NCBI RefSeq assembly: GCF_019056395.1
Contig: NZ_CP077639.1
Span: 1,800,001 to 1,864,000, forward strand
Direction: 5' to 3'
DNA from: Terribacillus sp. DMT04
GTDB lineage: Bacteria; Bacillota; Bacilli; Bacillales; Amphibacillaceae
DNA: 64,000 bases
Shown piece after piece: positions 35,868 through 45,026 of this stretch (its first letter is position 1; each line of letters opens with the position of its first letter). The position numbers and the translations under genes are program-made. Below the pieces are notes generated by a model. The model made no database searches, was not told the origin of the DNA, and saw only the letters and a program-made list of their open reading frames with translations.

Positions 35868-36329
35868 TCACCCTCCAACTAGCTGATTAAATACATAGCG
35901 GATTATGCCGACGATATACGCTGAGGTAACTCCAAATACGATGACGCTACCAGCCAATTTGAACATATTTCCACCTATCCCCAGTACATAGCCTTCCGAT
36001 TTAAATTCTAAGGCAGCACTTGTAATGGAATTGGCAAATCCCGTAACCGGTACTGCAGTTCCAGCACCAGCAAACTGCGCAATTCGGTCATAAACTCCGA
36101 ACCCTGTTAATAAAGCGGATAGCAGGATAAGCGTCGTAACTGTCGGCGTCCCAGCTTCTTGCTGTGTCATATCAAATACTTGCATATAAAATTTTGTCAG
36201 CAGTTCACCGATGAAACATATGAAGCCGCCGACAAGGAATGCTTTTAAGCAATTGCGGAATAACGGAACCTTTGGATAATATGATTTTGCTGTTTTGCTG
36301 TAATTTTCTTTTTTGAACTTGGAATCCAT
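35868..36329 (-). CDS. spoVAC: Stage V sporulation protein AC
   Basis: This is an integral membrane subunit of the SpoVA channel, reported to behave as a mechanosensitive pore. The 153-residue protein has a basic soluble N-terminus (SKTAKSYYPKVP) and four membrane segments. The family motif AGAGTAVPVTGFANSITSAALEFK lies near residue 87. It is a paralogue of SpoVAEb. The next gene, spoVAD, starts within a few bases. Confidence 0.94.
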   Translation of the reverse strand: MDSKFKKENYSKTAKSYYPKVPLFRNCLKAFLVGGFICFIGELLTKFYMQVFDMTQQEAGTPTVTTLILLSALLTGFGVYDRIAQFAGAGTAVPVTGFANSITSAALEFKSEGYVLGIGGNMFKLAGSVIVFGVTSAYIVGIIRYVFNQLVGG

Positions 36330-36344
36330 ACTTTCACCTCTTAA

Positions 36345-36761
36345 TTAATAGGAAAATAAAAGCCATTGAAATAATGATCCTGTAATCTTGCCTAACACGA
36401 TGGCCATGAAGAACCAAATCAGACTCCCATCCAAGCCGATTCTCCTAGTCAGAATAGGAAATACATTAAGCACCTCTGTTAGTGCCGCAGCCAGCATGCC
36501 GACAAAAACACCGTGCAATAACCCCCATAGGCTGATTAGCAAGAGCGGTGCATGGAAGTGGAAATAATGAAAGGATAGGATGGTACCCGCAAAAGCGCCC
36601 GCAGTGACAGCAGCTTCATACGTAACAATAAATTCATGTGTTTTGCTCAGCTGTATCAATCTGGGGATGATGCCGAGAACCGTTAGAAACGCTACAAAGC
36701 CCGCTCCAGTTGCAAGCCCGGCACTGAGCCCGATGATCGTTTCAGCTATGGCGATCCACAT
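36345..36761 (-). CDS. spoVAB: Stage V sporulation protein AB
   Basis: This small membrane protein has 138 residues and about four or five hydrophobic segments. The conserved starting region is GLSAGLATGAGFVAFLTVLGIIPRL, and NVFPILTRRIGLDG lies in the loop before the last helix. It belongs to the DPA-transport complex, but its exact role is not established. Its start overlaps the spoVAA 3' end by 20 bases. Confidence 0.92.
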   Translation of the reverse strand: MWIAIAETIIGLSAGLATGAGFVAFLTVLGIIPRLIQLSKTHEFIVTYEAAVTAGAFAGTILSFHYFHFHAPLLLISLWGLLHGVFVGMLAAALTEVLNVFPILTRRIGLDGSLIWFFMAIVLGKITGSLFQWLLFSY

Positions 36762-37365
36762 TTTGTTTCTCCAAACTGTTTTCGTGATATGCTACGTAAA
36801 CATCCATTTCCCGCTGGTATTTGTGCATTTCCACTTCGAGCGGACTAGGCTCCTCATTCAGTCTTTTCTTGAAAACATGATTGAAAAAGAGGATCATTCC
36901 AACCCCAATGCCAATGCTGTAAGGAATTTGCATCCATAATGGATGGATAAGCTTTTCTCCGGTAAGCAAAAAATGAATCTTCTGCTGGACAGGCTCCATT
37001 GCAACGTCAAAATGAAAGTTCATAATTGTCATAGCGGAACCGATAAACAGCAGCAGCCATATGAGAATGACGAGCGGCCAAACCGTTCTTTTCTTAGAAC
37101 GCTGCACACGCACAATCGTCTGTTCTGATCCAATCAGCTGCAATTCGTGCTCCGGAAAAATCCGCATCAGCTGCTGAAATACAAGAAAGGAGTCGAGTAC
37201 GACAATATTGCTGTCCTTTTCTGTTATCCGGTACACGACCGTATCCAGCATGCGCTCTTTTTGATCACCGGCATTGGCAATATGTGCAATATCCTTTAAT
37301 TTGATTACTGCTTCTGGAGCAGCGGTTATTTTCCGGATAAACCGGATATATACAATTGCTGGCAT
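36742..37365 (-). CDS. spoVAA: Stage V sporulation protein AA
   Basis: This is the first gene of the spoVA operon. The 207-residue protein has a soluble N-terminal domain (about 1-90) opening with PAIVYIRFIRKI and containing IKLKDIAHIA. Two membrane segments follow (about 100-120 and 140-165), then a charged C-terminal tail. I placed the start at 37365, with GGGGAGG just upstream. A longer frame to 37476 would run through the sigma-G promoter and the sigF terminator and is rejected. Confidence 0.92.
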   Translation of the reverse strand: MPAIVYIRFIRKITAAPEAVIKLKDIAHIANAGDQKERMLDTVVYRITEKDSNIVVLDSFLVFQQLMRIFPEHELQLIGSEQTIVRVQRSKKRTVWPLVILIWLLLFIGSAMTIMNFHFDVAMEPVQQKIHFLLTGEKLIHPLWMQIPYSIGIGVGMILFFNHVFKKRLNEEPSPLEVEMHKYQREMDVYVAYHENSLEKQNVDRHS

Positions 37366-37401
37366 AAAAGCACCTCCCCTATGAAGAAGGGTTTCTGTAC
37401 T

Positions 37402-37431
37402 TAGTATGGTGTAAGCACCTAGGAAACATGC
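37402..37431 (-). promoter_or_regulatory. Sigma-G promoter of the spoVA operon
   Basis: On the minus strand GCATG (-35, 37427-37431), an 18-base spacer and CATACTA (-10, 37402-37408) form a near-perfect sigma-G promoter. It lies 37 bases upstream of the spoVAA ATG and matches the known sigma-G control of this operon. Confidence 0.85.
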
Positions 37432-37445
37432 TGGTAATTGCAGGC

Positions 37446-37482
37446 AATAAAAAAAGCTTTTGCACAATATGTGCAAAAGCTA
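37446..37482 (-). terminator. Rho-independent terminator after sigF
   Basis: A perfect 11-12 bp stem AGCTTTTGCACA/TGTGCAAAAGCT with a minimal loop is followed by seven T on the minus strand. It overlaps the sigF stop and insulates sigF from spoVAA. Confidence 0.92.
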
Positions 37483-38235
37483 TTTTTCCAGCTGTTCCTT
37501 GATAGCAGCCAGTAGTTTCTTTTCCAGTCGGGAAACCTGGACTTGTGAAATCCCAAGCCGTTCCGATACTTCTGATTGGGTTTGGTCCTTATAGAAACGC
37601 AAATAAACAATCAGCCTTTCCCGCTCGCCCAGCGATTGTATTGCTTCTTGAAGAGCAAGCTTATCGAACCAGTTATTGTCTTGTTCTGCAATCTGGTCTA
37701 ACAAAGTGATGGGATCGCCATCATTTTCAAAAACAGTCTCATGAATGGAGTGCGGCAGTTTAGCAGCCTCTTCTGCATGGACGATTTCCTCTGGGGAAAG
37801 CTCAAGCTCCGCAGCAATCTCTTGAATTGTTGGTGCACGATTCAGTGTTTTAGTCATTTCTTCTTTTTTCTTGCGTACTTTATTGGCTGTCTCTTTTAGT
37901 GACCGGCTCACTTTCAAGCTGCCGTCGTCTCGGATAAACCGCTGAATCTCGCCAATAATCATCGGTACAGCGTAGGTAGAGAATCGGACGTCATAAGTCA
38001 AGTCGAACTTATCAATCGATTTGATCAGCCCGATACAGCCGATCTGAAACAAGTCATCCGGCTCGTAACCGCGGTTAATAAACCGCTGAACGACGGACCA
38101 GACGAGTCTTACATTTCGTTCGACAAGGATATCACGTGCTTCTTTATCACCATTCTGACTTAACTGGATGTATGTTTTTACTTGCTTATCGGTCAATTGT
38201 TCCTTTGCCTTCTGCTGTTTCAAATATACATCCAT
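37480..38235 (-). CDS. sigF: RNA polymerase sigma-F factor
   Basis: This is the first forespore-specific sigma factor. The 251-residue protein has region 2 (QPDDLFQIG-type EPDDLFQIGCIGLIKSIDKFD and FSTYAVPMIIGEIQRF), region 3 and region 4 with the helix-turn-helix QSEVSERLGISQVQVSRLE. The ATG at 38235 is preferred over the GTG three codons earlier because AGGTGGGG lies just ahead of it. It is the third gene of spoIIAA-spoIIAB-sigF and is held inactive by SpoIIAB. Confidence 0.96.
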   Translation of the reverse strand: MDVYLKQQKAKEQLTDKQVKTYIQLSQNGDKEARDILVERNVRLVWSVVQRFINRGYEPDDLFQIGCIGLIKSIDKFDLTYDVRFSTYAVPMIIGEIQRFIRDDGSLKVSRSLKETANKVRKKKEEMTKTLNRAPTIQEIAAELELSPEEIVHAEEAAKLPHSIHETVFENDGDPITLLDQIAEQDNNWFDKLALQEAIQSLGERERLIVYLRFYKDQTQSEVSERLGISQVQVSRLEKKLLAAIKEQLEK

Positions 38236-38244
38236 TTTCCCCAC

Positions 38245-38688
38245 CTACTGACTCATGGCTTTGCTTCGATTGAACTGCTTATTCATTGTAACTGTTGTGC
38301 CTTCGCCTTCTGCCGAAAACACATACACATTGTCCATGAAGTTTTCCATGATAGTGAAGCCCATTCCAGAACGCTCTAAGTCTGGCTTTGATGTATACAA
38401 AGGCTCCATTGCCTGTTCCACATCCGAAATGCCAACTCCTTCATCCCGGATAATCAATTCCACGTCTCCGTCTTCCAATGTACAGATAATCGTAATCATC
38501 TGATCAGGATCCGAATTATATCCATGTATTATCGCATTTGTAACGGCCTCGGAGACGACTGTTTTGATCTCTGTCAGCTCATCCATTGTCGGATCAAGCT
38601 GCGAGACAAAGGAAGCGACAGTTACACGAGCGAAAGCTTCGTTCCTGCTTTGGCTAGAGAAAGAAAACCGCATCATATTCGTAGTCAT
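38245..38688 (-). CDS. spoIIAB: Anti-sigma-F factor and serine kinase SpoIIAB
   Basis: This protein binds and inhibits sigma-F and phosphorylates SpoIIAA. The 147-residue GHKL-type ATPase has the N box [12 protein letters not shown], the G1 box DEGVGI and the G2 segment [13 protein letters not shown]. The block [21 protein letters not shown] is nearly invariant among bacilli. Its start overlaps spoIIAA by 4 bases (ATGA). Confidence 0.97.
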   Translation of the reverse strand: MTTNMMRFSFSSQSRNEAFARVTVASFVSQLDPTMDELTEIKTVVSEAVTNAIIHGYNSDPDQMITIICTLEDGDVELIIRDEGVGISDVEQAMEPLYTSKPDLERSGMGFTIMENFMDNVYVFSAEGEGTTVTMNKQFNRSKAMSQ

Positions 38689-39041
38689 GATAGCACCACC
38701 CCAAATGTTTCCAGCGCAAAGCGCTCATTTTCTTCAAATCTGATAATCTTGAACAAACCAGACAGCTGGAAGAGCCTGTCCACAGCCGGCGTAAGGCTGC
38801 AGACCACCATTTCTCTTCCTTCTGCTTTCAGTTCTTTATATCTGCCAAGGATGACACCAAGACCGGAGCTGTCCATAAACGAGAGAAATTCCAAGTTCAA
38901 TACCATATGCTTAATACCTGGCTGCTGCAATGCAAGCTGCCAGCTTTCTTTTAGTTCTCTCGCCGTGTGATGATCGAGCTCTCCGCTGAGACGGGCTAGC
39001 AAGATGTTTTCCTTTAATTCGTATTCGACTGTCAACCCCAT
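38685..39041 (-). CDS. spoIIAA: Anti-sigma-F factor antagonist SpoIIAA
   Basis: This STAS-domain protein releases sigma-F from SpoIIAB when it is unphosphorylated. The 118 residues contain the regulatory phosphorylation segment [17 protein letters not shown], with the target serine near 57. The N-terminal strand [19 protein letters not shown] is typical. Ribosome site AAAGGAGGAG precedes the ATG. It is the first gene of the spoIIA operon and has a sigma-H-like promoter. Confidence 0.97.
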   Translation of the reverse strand: MGLTVEYELKENILLARLSGELDHHTARELKESWQLALQQPGIKHMVLNLEFLSFMDSSGLGVILGRYKELKAEGREMVVCSLTPAVDRLFQLSGLFKIIRFEENERFALETFGVVLS

Positions 39042-39071
39042 AATTCTCTCCTCCTTTATCCTGCTTATACA

Positions 39072-39098
39072 TTTCTGCAGAAAAAGGCGAAAACCTTT
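39072..39098 (-). promoter_or_regulatory. Sigma-H-like promoter of spoIIA
   Basis: On the minus strand AAAGGTTTT (-35, 39090-39098), 11 bases, then GCAGAAA (-10, 39072-39078). This differs by one base in each element from the sigma-H consensus (RnAGGAwww, RnnGAAt). The B. subtilis spoIIA operon uses sigma-H plus Spo0A; I saw no clear 0A box here. Confidence 0.6.
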
Positions 39099-39140
39099 TG
39101 AGTGACAAAAATAGAAAAAAGATTGGTCAATCTGCTATAA

Positions 39141-40301
39141 TCAGCGGAATTTCACCATATCATCAAAACTTCGCTTCATTAATAGCCAATAGCTAGCCGT
39201 CGGAACATCCTCTTTCATCACCAGCGGTGTAGTAGAGATTAATTTGTCTTTGCTTCGTACTTCGAGGATACCTACTTGTTCTCCAGCTTTAAGCGGAAGC
39301 GATATTTCTTTTTTATATACGATTTTTGTTTCAAGTTTACCTTGCTCTTCGCCTTTCTTTTGCAGCAATGATACAGGTTCTTCTGTCATAATCGGAACAT
39401 TTTGTCGCGCGGCCTTCAGTTTATCCAGTTTCGCAACAACTTGATTCTCTTTGTAAAGCTGTTTGACTGCATATTGATTGAAACCGTAATCCAGCAATCG
39501 TGATACTTCGTTGTTACGTTGTTTTGGCGTTTCAGCACCCATCACAACAGCAACTACTCGCATACCGTCTTTTTTAGCAGTTGCTGTCAGGCAATATTTT
39601 GCTTCTTTAGTAAAACCTGTTTTCAAACCATCTACACCCGGATAAAATTTCACAAGCTTGTTTGTGTTTACAAGCCAAAACGGATCTTCTGAGTCCTGTC
39701 TCAGATAATCTTCATAGATACCGGTGAATTCCGTAATTTCTTCGTGACCAAGCAGTGCTCTGGCCATCATTGCCATATCTTTGGCTGTCGAGTAGTGATC
39801 GTTTGCTGGAAGTCCCGTTGCATTTTGAAACTTCGTATGCGATAGCCCGAGCTCACTTGCTTTTTCATTCATTTTTTTCACAAATGCATCTTCTGTGCCT
39901 GCAATCTTCTCTGCCATAGCCACACTTGCATCGTTTCCGGAAGCAACCGCTATTCCTTTAAGCAGTTCTTTAACGGTCATCTCCTCTCCAGCTTCAAGGA
40001 AAATCTGCGACCCGCCCATACTTGCTGCGTATTCGCTTGCTCTTACTTTGTCTTCATAGTGCAATTTTTCAGCTTCAATTTCTTCCATGATTAAGAGCAT
40101 TGTCATAATTTTTGTCATACTAGCAGGCGGCAGTTCCTTTTCCATATTTTCACCTGAAAGTACTTGTCCTGTGTCACGCTCGATCAAAATAGATGACCTG
40201 ACTGTTTCTTCTTTTTCCTTTTCAGCAAAAACGTGCGATGGTACCGCTGCAATACTGATAACAAAAGCTAGCATCAGACTGACTAGACTCATTTTTTTCA
40301 T
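39141..40301 (-). CDS. dacF: D-alanyl-D-alanine carboxypeptidase DacF
   Basis: This forespore DD-carboxypeptidase acts with DacB to set cortex cross-linking. The 386-residue protein has a signal peptide (about 1-26, ending HVFA), SMTK (near 61), SGN (near 120) and KTG (near 231). A PBP5-C beta domain and a C-terminal amphipathic membrane anchor (ASYWLLMKRSFDDMVKF) follow. No strong terminator separates it from spoIIAA 99 bases downstream, so readthrough into spoIIA, as in B. subtilis, is likely. Confidence 0.94.
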   Translation of the reverse strand: MKKMSLVSLMLAFVISIAAVPSHVFAEKEKEETVRSSILIERDTGQVLSGENMEKELPPASMTKIMTMLLIMEEIEAEKLHYEDKVRASEYAASMGGSQIFLEAGEEMTVKELLKGIAVASGNDASVAMAEKIAGTEDAFVKKMNEKASELGLSHTKFQNATGLPANDHYSTAKDMAMMARALLGHEEITEFTGIYEDYLRQDSEDPFWLVNTNKLVKFYPGVDGLKTGFTKEAKYCLTATAKKDGMRVVAVVMGAETPKQRNNEVSRLLDYGFNQYAVKQLYKENQVVAKLDKLKAARQNVPIMTEEPVSLLQKKGEEQGKLETKIVYKKEISLPLKAGEQVGILEVRSKDKLISTTPLVMKEDVPTASYWLLMKRSFDDMVKFR

Positions 40302-40371
40302 CTCGGGTTCCTCCGTTTACGGTAATACAGTTAGAATCTCCCAAACAAATTGATTTATGAGTCGTTTTTGC

Positions 40372-40406
40372 ACAAAAAAAGCAGTCCCTTTATCAGGACT
40401 GCTTTG
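40372..40406 (-). terminator. Rho-independent terminator after pdp
   Basis: A stem AAGCAGTCC/GGACTGCTT with a T/A-rich loop is followed by seven T on the minus strand. It closes the deoB-punA-pdp group. Confidence 0.9.
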
Positions 40407-40409
40407 GTA

Positions 40410-41711
40410 TTACGAAATGACGTCGTAAATCAGCGTCATTTTCTCAATATGTTCTTCGTTAATTGTATATGATTCCAATACTTTGCTGCGGGAATCTGCT
40501 GCTTCTGCATCACGCGCATGCAAAATGGCAATTGTCTCGCCCTCTTGGACAGCATCGCCTTGCTTTTTCTTTAATGTAATCCCAACAGCATGATCAATGT
40601 CGTCATCTTTCGTCGCACGTCCTGCTCCAAGATACATAGCGGCTGTACCGATTCCTTCTGCGTCGATGCTGTGGACAAAGCCAGCAGCCGGCGCTTTCAC
40701 TTCGATATGATAATCTGCTTGCGGGAAGAGCTCTGGATTATCGACAAGTGCTGTGTCTCCGCCTTGTGCTCCGATGAATGTCCGGAAAGCTGCAAGCGCA
40801 GTACCATCATCTAAGCATGCTTCTAAATGCGTACGTGCTTCCTCATATGTAGCAAACTTACCAGCAAGCAGCGCCATATGTGTTGCAAGCTCCACGGAAA
40901 TCTCGCGTAAATCGGTGATTTTCTCTCCGCTTAGCACTTGAATGGCCTCTTTGACTTCATTGCTGTTGCCAATTTCAAAGCCTAGCGGCTGGTTCATATC
41001 GGTAATAACTGCAACTGTTTGACGGCCTAAATTATTGCCGATTTTAACCATTGTTTCTGCTAACTGGCGTGACTCATCAAGTGATTTCATGAAAGCCCCA
41101 GAGCCCGTTTTTACGTCTAAGACGATTGCTTCTGCACCAGAAGCAAGTTTTTTACTCATAATTGAGCTTGCAATTAGCGGGATTGTATTTACCGTTCCTG
41201 TAACGTCGCGCAATGCGTATAGCTTCTTATCAGCGGGGGCCAAGTTGCCTGTTTGCCCAGCAACAGCTAATTTATTTTCATTAACTAAGCCCATGAACTG
41301 CTCCCGGCTCAAGTCGATGGAAAAGCCTTTAAACGATTCCAGCTTATCTAATGTTCCGCCTGTATGTCCGAGACCGCGCCCCGACATTTTTGCAACCGGA
41401 ATACCAATAGACGCGACAAGCGGACCTGTAATTAAGGTAATTTTATCTCCTACGCCGCCTGTGCTGTGTTTATCTACCTTTTTACCCGCGATACTGCTCA
41501 AGTCGAAAGTTTCACCAGAATTGGCCATTTCTTCTGTAAGCCAAGCTGTTTCTTCTTCCGTCATTCCATTAAAGTATACTGTCATTAAAAAGGCAGATGC
41601 CTGATAGTCTGGAATATCTCCGCGTGTATACCCTTGAACAAAAAAGCTAACTTCTTCTTTTGAAAGTTTGCCGCCATCGCGTTTTTTTGTAATTAAATCA
41701 ACCATTCTCAT
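40410..41711 (-). CDS. pdp: Pyrimidine-nucleoside phosphorylase
   Basis: This enzyme splits uridine, thymidine and deoxyuridine into base and (deoxy)ribose-1-phosphate. The 433-residue protein has the family signature KMSGRGLGHTGGTLDKLES near residue 108, the phosphate site KHSTGGVGDK, and VLDVKTGSGAFMKS. A C-terminal domain follows from about 335. It lies 15 bases after punA and completes a nucleoside-salvage operon. Confidence 0.95.
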   Translation of the reverse strand: MRMVDLITKKRDGGKLSKEEVSFFVQGYTRGDIPDYQASAFLMTVYFNGMTEEETAWLTEEMANSGETFDLSSIAGKKVDKHSTGGVGDKITLITGPLVASIGIPVAKMSGRGLGHTGGTLDKLESFKGFSIDLSREQFMGLVNENKLAVAGQTGNLAPADKKLYALRDVTGTVNTIPLIASSIMSKKLASGAEAIVLDVKTGSGAFMKSLDESRQLAETMVKIGNNLGRQTVAVITDMNQPLGFEIGNSNEVKEAIQVLSGEKITDLREISVELATHMALLAGKFATYEEARTHLEACLDDGTALAAFRTFIGAQGGDTALVDNPELFPQADYHIEVKAPAAGFVHSIDAEGIGTAAMYLGAGRATKDDDIDHAVGITLKKKQGDAVQEGETIAILHARDAEAADSRSKVLESYTINEEHIEKMTLIYDVIS

Positions 41712-41726
41712 ACTCGATCACCTGCT

Positions 41727-42551
41727 TTATTTTTTTGGAAGCTGTTTGACAATTTGTTTTACGAATCGCAGGAAGTCTTCCCGAACCTGGCTTGTAGTTT
41801 CCATTACTTCATCGTGTGTTAGCGGCTGATCCAGAATGCCTGCTGCCATATTGGAAATACAAGAAATGCCAAGAACATCCATTTTAGCATGACTGGCAAC
41901 GATAACTTCTGGAACAGTTGACATTCCGACTGCGTCTCCGCCCCATGTGCGGAGCATCCGTACTTCGGCACCTGTTTCATAGGAAGGACCTGTATTGCCC
42001 ACATAGACGCCTTCTTGCACTTCTAGATTAATTTCTTTAGCAACTGCACGTGCATGCTTCAAAAGTTCTTTGCTGTAAGCAGCAGACATATCCGGGAATC
42101 GTGCCCCGAACTCATCGTCATTCGGTCCAATCAAAGGATTGATCCCCATATTATTAATATGATCAGTTATCAGCATCAAGTTGCCTGGCTCAAAGCTCTC
42201 ATTGATACCGCCGGCTGCGTTCGTCACAATCAGTGTTTCTACACCTAGCGCTTTCATTACGCGAATTGGCAATGTTACCAATTCCATCGGATAACCTTCA
42301 TAGAAATGGAAGCGACCTTGCATCGCAATTACATGCTGGCCCTCCAGTTTGCCAATTACGAGCTGTCCCTTATGTCCGCTAACGGTAGAAACCGGGAATC
42401 CTGGTATCTCACCATAAGGAACAACAGTTGCATCGGTAATTTCATCAGCAAGAACACCTAAACCAGATCCAAGAACGAGACCTACTTCCGGTGCAGCAGT
42501 TAAGTTGTTTTTTATATAATCGGCTGCTTGTTTAATTGCTTCTGTCTGCAT
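41727..42551 (-). CDS. punA: Purine-nucleoside phosphorylase
   Basis: This enzyme phosphorolyses guanosine and inosine-type nucleosides. The 274-residue, trimer-class protein has the phosphate loop LGSGLGVLAD near residue 26, GRFHFYEGYP, TLIVTNAAGGIN near 112, and GPSYETGAEVRMLRTWGGDAVGMSTVPE with the base-binding glutamate. It lies two bases downstream of deoB. Confidence 0.95.
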   Translation of the reverse strand: MQTEAIKQAADYIKNNLTAAPEVGLVLGSGLGVLADEITDATVVPYGEIPGFPVSTVSGHKGQLVIGKLEGQHVIAMQGRFHFYEGYPMELVTLPIRVMKALGVETLIVTNAAGGINESFEPGNLMLITDHINNMGINPLIGPNDDEFGARFPDMSAAYSKELLKHARAVAKEINLEVQEGVYVGNTGPSYETGAEVRMLRTWGGDAVGMSTVPEVIVASHAKMDVLGISCISNMAAGILDQPLTHDEVMETTSQVREDFLRFVKQIVKQLPKK

Positions 42552-42553
42552 GT

Positions 42554-43738
42554 TTATTTCCCCTTTTTCAACGCTTGTAAAAAGCTTGTTCCGTGTTCAG
42601 GCATATCAATGTTAAAGTTTTCTGCGAGAGTCGCAGCAATATCGGCGAATGTATTCCGAAGCGGAAGTTCTTCCCCTTGCGCAGCTCCCGTATGATAAGC
42701 GATCAACGGCACGTACTCTCTTGTATGGTCTGTGCCGTGATGCACCGGGTCATTTCCGTGATCAGCAGTAATCAGCAGCAGATCATTTTCTTTTAGCTTG
42801 TTTAATACTTCCGGCAAGCGTTTATCGAAATCTTCCAGTGCTTTTCCGTAGCCTTCTGGATCGCGGCGATGACCATATTTCGCATCAAAGTCAACTAAGT
42901 TAAGGAAGCTAATGCCAGTAAAGTCTTCGTCCATGCTTTCCACAAGCTTTGTCATCCCGTCGTCATTGTCCTTGGTACGGACAGACTTTGTCACGCCTTC
43001 TCCATCATAAATATCAGAGATTTTACCTAATGCAATAACATCATAATTTGCATCTTGCAAACTGTTCATCGTCGTTTTGCCAAAAGGTTTCAGTGCGTAA
43101 TCATGGCGGTTCGATGTCCGCTCAAATGCACCCGGCTTCCCGACGAAAGGACGTGCAATGATGCGGCCAAGCATATAAGGATCATCAAGTGTAAGCTCCC
43201 GGGCAATTTCGCAAATACGATACAGTTCATCAAGCGGAATAATATCTTCGTGCGCTGCAATCTGCAGCACAGAATCAGCAGATGTATAAACGATCATATC
43301 GCCAGTTTCCATATGCTGCTCGCCAAGTTCGTCCAGGATTTCTGTTCCGGAAGCTGGCTTGTTGCCAATAATGCCGCGGCCGGTACGTTCTTTCAATTCA
43401 TTTAATAAAGCATCGGGGAACCCGTCCGGGAATGTACGGAATGGCTGGTCAATACGAAGGCCCATGATTTCCCAGTGGCCTGTCATCGTATCTTTACCAT
43501 TTGACGCTTCCTGCATTTTTGTATAATACGCTTTTGGCTGGTCGGCAGCTTTGATACCTTCTACTTCTCTAATATTACCAAGACCTAAAGCTGCCATATT
43601 CGGCATTTCCAGACCATTCATATGAGAAGCGATATGGCCGAGTGTATCTGCTCCTTTATCACCGAAAGCTTCTGCATCCGGCGCTTCTCCAATCCCGACA
43701 GAATCCATTACGATAAGAAATGCGCGTTTAAAATCCAT
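42554..43738 (-). CDS. deoB: Phosphopentomutase
   Basis: This enzyme interconverts ribose-1-phosphate and ribose-5-phosphate, linking nucleoside breakdown to central metabolism. The 394-residue protein has the alkaline-phosphatase-like metal sites: [14 protein letters not shown] near residue 10, [10 protein letters not shown] with the phosphorylated threonine, and [18 protein letters not shown] near 320. Length matches the family. It heads the deoB-punA-pdp group, 25 bases after xerD. Confidence 0.96.
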   Translation of the reverse strand: MDFKRAFLIVMDSVGIGEAPDAEAFGDKGADTLGHIASHMNGLEMPNMAALGLGNIREVEGIKAADQPKAYYTKMQEASNGKDTMTGHWEIMGLRIDQPFRTFPDGFPDALLNELKERTGRGIIGNKPASGTEILDELGEQHMETGDMIVYTSADSVLQIAAHEDIIPLDELYRICEIARELTLDDPYMLGRIIARPFVGKPGAFERTSNRHDYALKPFGKTTMNSLQDANYDVIALGKISDIYDGEGVTKSVRTKDNDDGMTKLVESMDEDFTGISFLNLVDFDAKYGHRRDPEGYGKALEDFDKRLPEVLNKLKENDLLLITADHGNDPVHHGTDHTREYVPLIAYHTGAAQGEELPLRNTFADIAATLAENFNIDMPEHGTSFLQALKKGK

Positions 43739-43763
43739 GAGTATTGCCTCCTATATGTATAGC

Positions 43764-44648
43764 TTAAGCCCGAGGGTGGTGGGTCTTATAAATATCCTTC
43801 AGTCTTGTTTTTGTCACATGTGTGTAAATCTGCGTCGTACTTATATCCGCATGCCCGAGCATTTCTTGAACAGCACGCAAATCAGCCCCATTCTCCAGCA
43901 GATGCGTTGCAAAAGAATGACGCAGCGTGTGTGGGGTAATCTCTTTTTGTATGCCAGCATCACGGCCAATTTGTTTTAATACTTTCCAAAATCCTTGGCG
44001 GGACAAAGCATTACCATGATGGTTCACAAATAAAATATCACTCGATTTAGACTTGAGCAGCACTTTTCGCGACCGATTCAAATAGTCTTCCAACCTTGCC
44101 TTGGCTATATCCCCCAGCGGGACAATCCGTTCCTTCGATCCTTTCCCAAAACAGCGGACAAAGCCCATTTCCAAGTGCAGATCATCAAGTTCTAAAGCTA
44201 AAAGTTCTGATACGCGCAGCCCCGTTGCATACAGCGTTTCCAGCATAGCGCGATTGCGAATCGTTAATATATCTGTCCCTGGGCAGGACAAAAGCTTGTC
44301 CACTTCGTCAGAAGAAAGTATCTTCGGAAGCTTGCGTTCTTTTTTTGGTGTGTCAATATGTATACTTGGGTCTTCCTTCAGACCATATTCCCGAAGCAAG
44401 AACTGATGAAAGAGTCTGATGCTGGATAATGTTCTCGCGATTGTCGCTGCCGACTTCCCATTATCATGCAGCCAGCGAAGATAAGCGGTCAGTTTAGCCC
44501 GGGTGACATTTGCCCATTCCTGCACCTCGTTTGCCTGCAAATACTTGGAATAAGTACGCAGGTCACGGGCGTAAGACTGCAATGTATTTTCCGATAAACC
44601 TCGCTCAATCTGCAGATAATGGATAAAATCATCCAAAGCTTCTTGCAT
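43764..44648 (-). CDS. xerD: Tyrosine recombinase XerD
   Basis: This enzyme resolves chromosome dimers at the dif site together with XerC/CodV. The 294-residue protein has a SAM-like core-binding domain and a catalytic domain. All catalytic residues are visible: Arg in [10 protein letters not shown], Lys in [10 protein letters not shown], His and Arg in [11 protein letters not shown], His in LGHADI, and the nucleophile Tyr in TTQIYTHV. It lies between yqzK and deoB, the normal Bacillus context. Confidence 0.95.
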   Translation of the reverse strand: MQEALDDFIHYLQIERGLSENTLQSYARDLRTYSKYLQANEVQEWANVTRAKLTAYLRWLHDNGKSAATIARTLSSIRLFHQFLLREYGLKEDPSIHIDTPKKERKLPKILSSDEVDKLLSCPGTDILTIRNRAMLETLYATGLRVSELLALELDDLHLEMGFVRCFGKGSKERIVPLGDIAKARLEDYLNRSRKVLLKSKSSDILFVNHHGNALSRQGFWKVLKQIGRDAGIQKEITPHTLRHSFATHLLENGADLRAVQEMLGHADISTTQIYTHVTKTRLKDIYKTHHPRA

Positions 44649-44652
44649 ATAG

Positions 44653-44865
44653 CTACTCTCCTAACCGGAAAAATAACGTCATTCTATCTACTAAACTATC
44701 CTCCTGCTCCATTGACGCCACTTTCACCGCATTTCCCTCAGGGGGATCATAGCGATGATAACTCTCATATTCACTATGGATAAAACGTAATCCAAAATAG
44801 AAAAATGTGGAGCATGCAACAAATACGAGCAGAAGCTTGCTTGTATCAAAAATGAAACGTTTCAT
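44653..44865 (-). CDS. yqzK: YqzK-type small membrane protein (DUF4227)
   Basis: This 70-residue protein has one N-terminal membrane segment (about 10-30), the conserved [14 protein letters not shown] segment and a hydrophilic end ([14 protein letters not shown]). Its function is unknown. The ATG at 44865 follows AGGAG; the longer frame to 44889 lacks a good site. It lies 4 bases upstream of xerD, with which it should be co-transcribed, and downstream of fur. Confidence 0.85.
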   Translation of the reverse strand: MKRFIFDTSKLLLVFVACSTFFYFGLRFIHSEYESYHRYDPPEGNAVKVASMEQEDSLVDRMTLFFRLGE

Positions 44866-44979
44866 ATACACTTCTCCTTTCCCTGACATCGTCTTTGTAC
44901 AGACTATGCCAAAGAAAGCGGAAATTATACGTACAAGGTTAACGTTACCCTATTCCTCTCGTTTTGTAAATCAGTTAGT

Positions 44980-45019
44980 AAAACGAAAGAAAGCCTTATC
45001 CATTTGCTAGGAAAGGCCT
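44980..45019 (-). terminator. Weak terminator-like hairpin after fur
   Basis: AGGCCTTTCC pairs imperfectly with GGATAAGGCT and is followed by TTCTTTCGTTTT on the minus strand. One bulge and a broken T-run make it weak. Confidence 0.4.
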
Positions 45020-45026
45020 CCGATGT

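Noticed and set aside
37366-37476. N-terminal extension of spoVAA
   Set aside because: The extra 37 codons would cover the sigma-G promoter and part of the sigF terminator; the ATG at 37365 has a strong ribosome site.
41035-41604. 189-residue plus-strand frame
   Set aside because: Antisense to pdp with no ribosome site or recognisable domain.
44855-44867. Palindrome TGAAACGTTTCA as a CcpA cre site
   Set aside because: It is two bases shorter than a cre site and coincides with the start codon and first codons of yqzK, so chance is likely.
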